NCBI RefSeq assembly: GCF_022827545.1
Contig: NZ_CP094669.1
Coordinates: 5,139,001 to 5,203,000 of the forward strand
Origin: Hymenobacter tibetensis
GTDB taxonomy: Bacteria > Bacteroidota > Bacteroidia > Cytophagales > Hymenobacteraceae
Direction of reading: 5' to 3'
Length of the DNA stretch: 64,000 nt
A program made the translations under genes and the position numbers. Shown here piece after piece: positions 62,199 to 64,000 of this stretch; positions within the stretch are counted from its first letter, which is position 1; the number at the start of each line of letters is the position of its first letter. The notes beneath the pieces are model-generated. The model was not told where the DNA came from. It was given only the letters and a program-made list of their open reading frames with translations, and searched no databases.

Positions 62199-62453
62199 AT
62201 GTTCGTTACCCTTCTGCTGTTCATGGGTGATATCGGCGCTACCGAATTGCTCACCATTATGAGCCTGCTCCTGATTCTCATCTTGGCGGCTATTTGGCGA
62301 TTGCTGCGACCAGCAAAACACACCGTCATCGTACAGCCGCCAACCGCTTCCTTCTCTGTTGCCGACGAACTGCAGAAGCTCGAACAGTTGCGGTAGCAGG
62401 GCGTGCTCACTGCCGAAGAGTTCGAAGCATAGAAGCAGCGGTTGCTACGCTAG
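62199..62453 (+). pseudogene. Membrane protein with SHOCT domain, interrupted by two TAG codons
   Basis: The 85-codon frame starts MFVTLLLFMGDIGATELLTI, has one membrane helix (about residues 18-40), a Pro-rich linker and a C-terminal SHOCT domain. That domain reads ADELQKLEQLR, TAG (62394-62396), QGVLTAEEFEA, TAG (62430-62432), KQRLLR, and a final TAG. In SHOCT consensus both interrupted sites usually hold Gln, Glu, Asp or Lys, so CAG to TAG fits. The first TAG leaves the membrane part intact but removes most of SHOCT. It follows the T9SS gene by 30 bases. Confidence 0.8.
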
Positions 62454-62580
62454 AACCACTTCATCCTTACCGCATAGACTACGCCTCTAACTCGCACGAG
62501 GGTGTGAAATGCTAGTAAGCAGAAAACCCAGGTTACCTCTCCCTACCTCAGCGCATCAAGAGCACATTCTTTCCGACCCA

Positions 62581-62811
62581 ATGAAGTTGCTGCTTTCTTT
62601 CCGCGAATCCCAGTATGGAATTCTCCTCCTGCTAAATAGCATTGGGTGGCGAGTAGTTCTATGGACTACAGAACAAGAGTAGGGCCTTCGCGTGGCGGAA
62701 GGATAGCGGTCCGAACTATGCTTTGTGACAGGATTGGATCTGCTTTCCGCCGTAGCTCCAGTCGTACAGGCTTCACTGGAATTAAAGGTGGATACCGATC
62801 CTACGCAGTAA
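62581..62811 (+). pseudogene. Small hypothetical gene with two in-frame TAG codons
   Basis: One 77-codon frame starts MKLLLSFRESQYGILLLLNS and continues IGWRVVLWTTEQE. It meets TAG (62680-62682), then GLRVAEG, TAG (62704-62706), and RSELCFVTGLDLLSAVAPVV, ending VQASLELKVDTDPTQ with TAA. The end is shared with repeat copy A at 57.7 kb. No frameshift is seen. The family is not recognised, and because it is short the coding assignment rests on the continuous frame and the conserved tail. Confidence 0.55.
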
Positions 62812-62899
62812 GTTGAATTCTTCACTGTGTTAATCACCACGTAAGGCTGCGGCACAAGCTAATTGCACAACAACAAAGCCCGACCACTGGCCGGGCTTT
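62763..62899 (+). repeat. Dispersed repeat copy B (gene end plus terminator)
   Basis: This copy holds the last 16 codons of the preceding broken gene, its stop, about 65 bases of trailer and the hairpin. It matches 57719-57853 with only scattered differences, including a 2-base insertion (CTGTGTTAAT against CTGTTAAT). Confidence 0.85.
62875..62899. terminator. Terminator hairpin within repeat copy B
   Basis: AAAGCCCG (62875-62882) pairs with CGGGCTTT (62892-62899) around a 9-base loop that itself pairs partly, followed by ATTA. Confidence 0.75.
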
Positions 62900-62937
62900 A
62901 TTATGCATAGGTGAATATACGTAATGCATTATATGCT

Positions 62938-63462
62938 TTAGTTCGTAAGCGTTACCACCACGGACTGTGCCTGTGTGCCACTCGTTAGGCGAAGCGTAGA
63001 TGCGCTAAGCTCTTGAATGGAATGGGTCGTAGAGGAGCCAATACCGATTGTCCCTAGTGGCACGGGCTTGCGAAGCGTAATGGTCAACTCGAGTTGATTC
63101 CTCTCGAATTGCCACTTTCCACTCGCCGTCTGCGGGTCGGAGGGATTTTGCTTTAGCACCCCCTCATCGAACACGAGGCTATTATCGGCTTTGAACAGAT
63201 AGGTGTCGTCTTTTCGATAAGCCGGCATGTTAGCCATCCAATCGTCTATCTGAGGTGGTTGCGTGTTTTCCGTAGTACTACCCGCTGCAATGTGCCACGG
63301 ACGAGCAGTTAACTGGCTAGTTTTGGCATCAAGAATTGGAGCGGGGTTCGACTCCTTTTTGCAGGCCCCAATAGTACAGGCCAGCATACTCACGAGCACG
63401 CACCAATTAGCGGCAGAAACACTTATAAGGCAATTGGTGACGGGTGTACGGCTTTGTCTCAT
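62938..63462 (-). CDS. Hypothetical lipoprotein, lipocalin-like
   Basis: This 174-residue protein has a long N-terminal region and a lipobox CTIGAC followed by KKESNPAP, so it is probably lipid-anchored outside the cytoplasm. Then come LTARPWHIAAGSTTEN, DDTYLFKADNSLVFDEG, SGKWQFERNQLELTI and a final strand series LSASTLRLTSG. This order (Trp strand, YLFKADN, GKWxF) is that of lipocalin-like Bacteroidota lipoproteins of unknown function. The start may be the upstream Met or a later one, since 20 residues precede the hydrophobic core. Confidence 0.75.
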   Translation of the reverse strand: MRQSRTPVTNCLISVSAANWCVLVSMLACTIGACKKESNPAPILDAKTSQLTARPWHIAAGSTTENTQPPQIDDWMANMPAYRKDDTYLFKADNSLVFDEGVLKQNPSDPQTASGKWQFERNQLELTITLRKPVPLGTIGIGSSTTHSIQELSASTLRLTSGTQAQSVVVTLTN

Positions 63463-63539
63463 AGGCTAAACTTATTCATTTTTGGCCGCACCTGTGTATC
63501 TACAGAGCACTATTCCTTTGCTTTAAAAGCAGGATCTTC

Positions 63540-63740
63540 AACAGCCTGAAGTTTCGGGCCCGGCACAAAGCCAGTGGACTTAACACTATCAAACACAGTT
63601 GGACTCTGCTAGTAGGCAGCGTCTGCTACGGCTTGAACTTCATGCCGCGTGACCTGCAGGACACAGCTGGCGTGAGTGGGCAACAAGAGCGCGCACAGTT
63701 TTTTACCGGCTTTACTTTCAAGGTTACTCTAGGAAAATAG
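63540..63740 (+). pseudogene. C-terminal remnant of an outer-membrane barrel gene
   Basis: A 67-codon frame without a start reads NSLKFRARHKASGLNTIKHS, WTLLVGSVCYGLNFMPRDLQ, DTAGVSGQQERAQFFTGFTF and KVTLGK, then TAG. The alternating pattern and the final strand FTGFTFKVTLGK fit the end of an outer-membrane beta-barrel. No start or signal peptide is present in the 77 bases before it, so it is a truncated gene. The rest of the 63463-63839 gap holds only the promoter of the next gene. Confidence 0.5.
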
Positions 63741-63748
63741 ACTATTTC

Positions 63749-63756
63749 TACCTTTG
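63749..63756 (+). promoter_or_regulatory. Bacteroidota -7 box upstream of the last gene
   Basis: TACCTTTG matches TAnnTTTG exactly, 83 bases before the ATG at 63840. The intervening leader is AT-rich. Confidence 0.55.
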
Positions 63757-63839
63757 CCCTGATAAACTGAACTTGAGTATAGACAAGTTATTTTTTGTCA
63801 GGATTACAACAATTTCTATCAAGAATTCTGAATAACAAT

Positions 63840-64000
63840 ATGTTACGCAAATACATAAATTCTATCTTATTATATCTCATACTCCTATTTCCATGTCTAT
63901 CTGCACAGGCACAGTTGCCCGGCAACTGCGACTTATTCACTTTAGATGCCCCCGTCCCTAATACACGGGCCCTCTTTGGCTTCCGTGCGAGTATCAGTGA
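63840..64000 (+). CDS. Exported hypothetical protein, 5' part only
   Basis: The frame starts at ATG 63840 in an AT-rich leader and runs off the right edge after 53 codons. It opens with a signal peptide (MLRKYINSILLYLILLFPCL, cleavage probably after SAQA) followed by QLPGNCDLFTLDAPVPNTRA. The visible part is too short to name a family. Codon use at the start is more AT-rich than in the core genes. Confidence 0.7.
   Translation, partial: MLRKYINSILLYLILLFPCLSAQAQLPGNCDLFTLDAPVPNTRALFGFRASIS

Noticed and set aside
42658..62811. Genome-wide recoding of TAG as an amino acid
   Set aside because: Many intact genes here, including the broken SHOCT gene itself, end in TAG, and no suppressor tRNA is visible; kept only as a hypothesis to test.
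42658..62811. Dcm-like methylation (CCWGG) as cause of the premature stops
   Set aside because: Only the stop at 42721 lies in such a context; the others do not.
1..64000. CRISPR arrays, rRNA genes, insertion sequences with transposase, integrase
   Set aside because: I looked for regularly spaced repeats, rRNA-like stretches and transposase or integrase motifs and saw none.

Overview
The window comes from a Bacteroidota chromosome, most likely Hymenobacter or a close relative in Cytophagales/Hymenobacteraceae. The base composition is fairly GC-rich. There is a SusC/SusD pair, several secreted proteins carry C-terminal type IX secretion (T9SS) sorting domains, and promoter-like TAnnTTTG boxes are present. 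Protein families such as DUF2141, DUF6268-type barrels, LytS/LytTR pairs and PycTM effectors point the same way. The species assignment is inference; nothing in the window names it.

Left part (1-42 kb) is a dense, intact, core-like region. It opens with the 3' part of a SusC receptor and its SusD lipoprotein, followed by two short-chain dehydrogenases around a fumarylacetoacetate-hydrolase-fold enzyme. This set fits a non-phosphorylative deoxy-sugar (L-fucose/L-rhamnose type) pathway fed by the SusCD importer. Then come a YdeI-type protein, a LytS/LytTR two-component pair, a pirin-like protein, an intradiol-dioxygenase-fold lipoprotein, a 960-residue protein combining a metallopeptidase-like domain, a propeller and a barrel, a DUF2141 protein, MsrA, a 1020-residue multi-PAS kinase, an aminotransferase/omega-amidase pair, a VCBS-repeat T9SS protein, MurF, RfbC, a glycosyltransferase, a membrane cytochrome c, HflX, an M43 metalloprotease, SixA, PPK1, a barrel protein, a 1296-residue phosphoesterase-barrel fusion, and a stand-alone HD-PycTM protein related to Pycsar anti-phage effectors. 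Convergent pairs are separated by strong hairpin terminators.

A tRNA-Arg(CCU) at 42.28-42.35 kb marks a change of character. From there to about 63.8 kb the region is accessory-like: small hypothetical genes, regulators (Crp/Fnr, HxlR, a truncated AraC), two AhpD-like carboxymuconolactone-decarboxylase-family proteins, a DUF389 membrane protein, two STAS/SpoIIAA-like proteins beside a BLUF photoreceptor, a PQQ-type glucose/sorbosone dehydrogenase, an orphan barstar, and many broken genes.

The most striking observation is the number of otherwise intact reading frames in this accessory region that carry in-frame stops. I count 13 premature stops in 10 loci: 9 TAG, 2 TAA and 2 TGA. Where the family or context predicts the residue, it is usually Trp or Gln, so each stop can be explained by one C-to-T or G-to-A transition. 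Six loci (42658-43338, 43707-43994, 59814-60413, 60495-62168, 62199-62453, 62581-62811) are interrupted only by TAG and show no frameshift. TAG is also an ordinary stop in this window, so relaxed selection is the simplest explanation, but amber read-through deserves a direct test. Other decay marks are a 10-bp tandem duplication that shifts a frame, a porin 3' remnant, a SusD 3' remnant, and a repeated gene end with its terminator.
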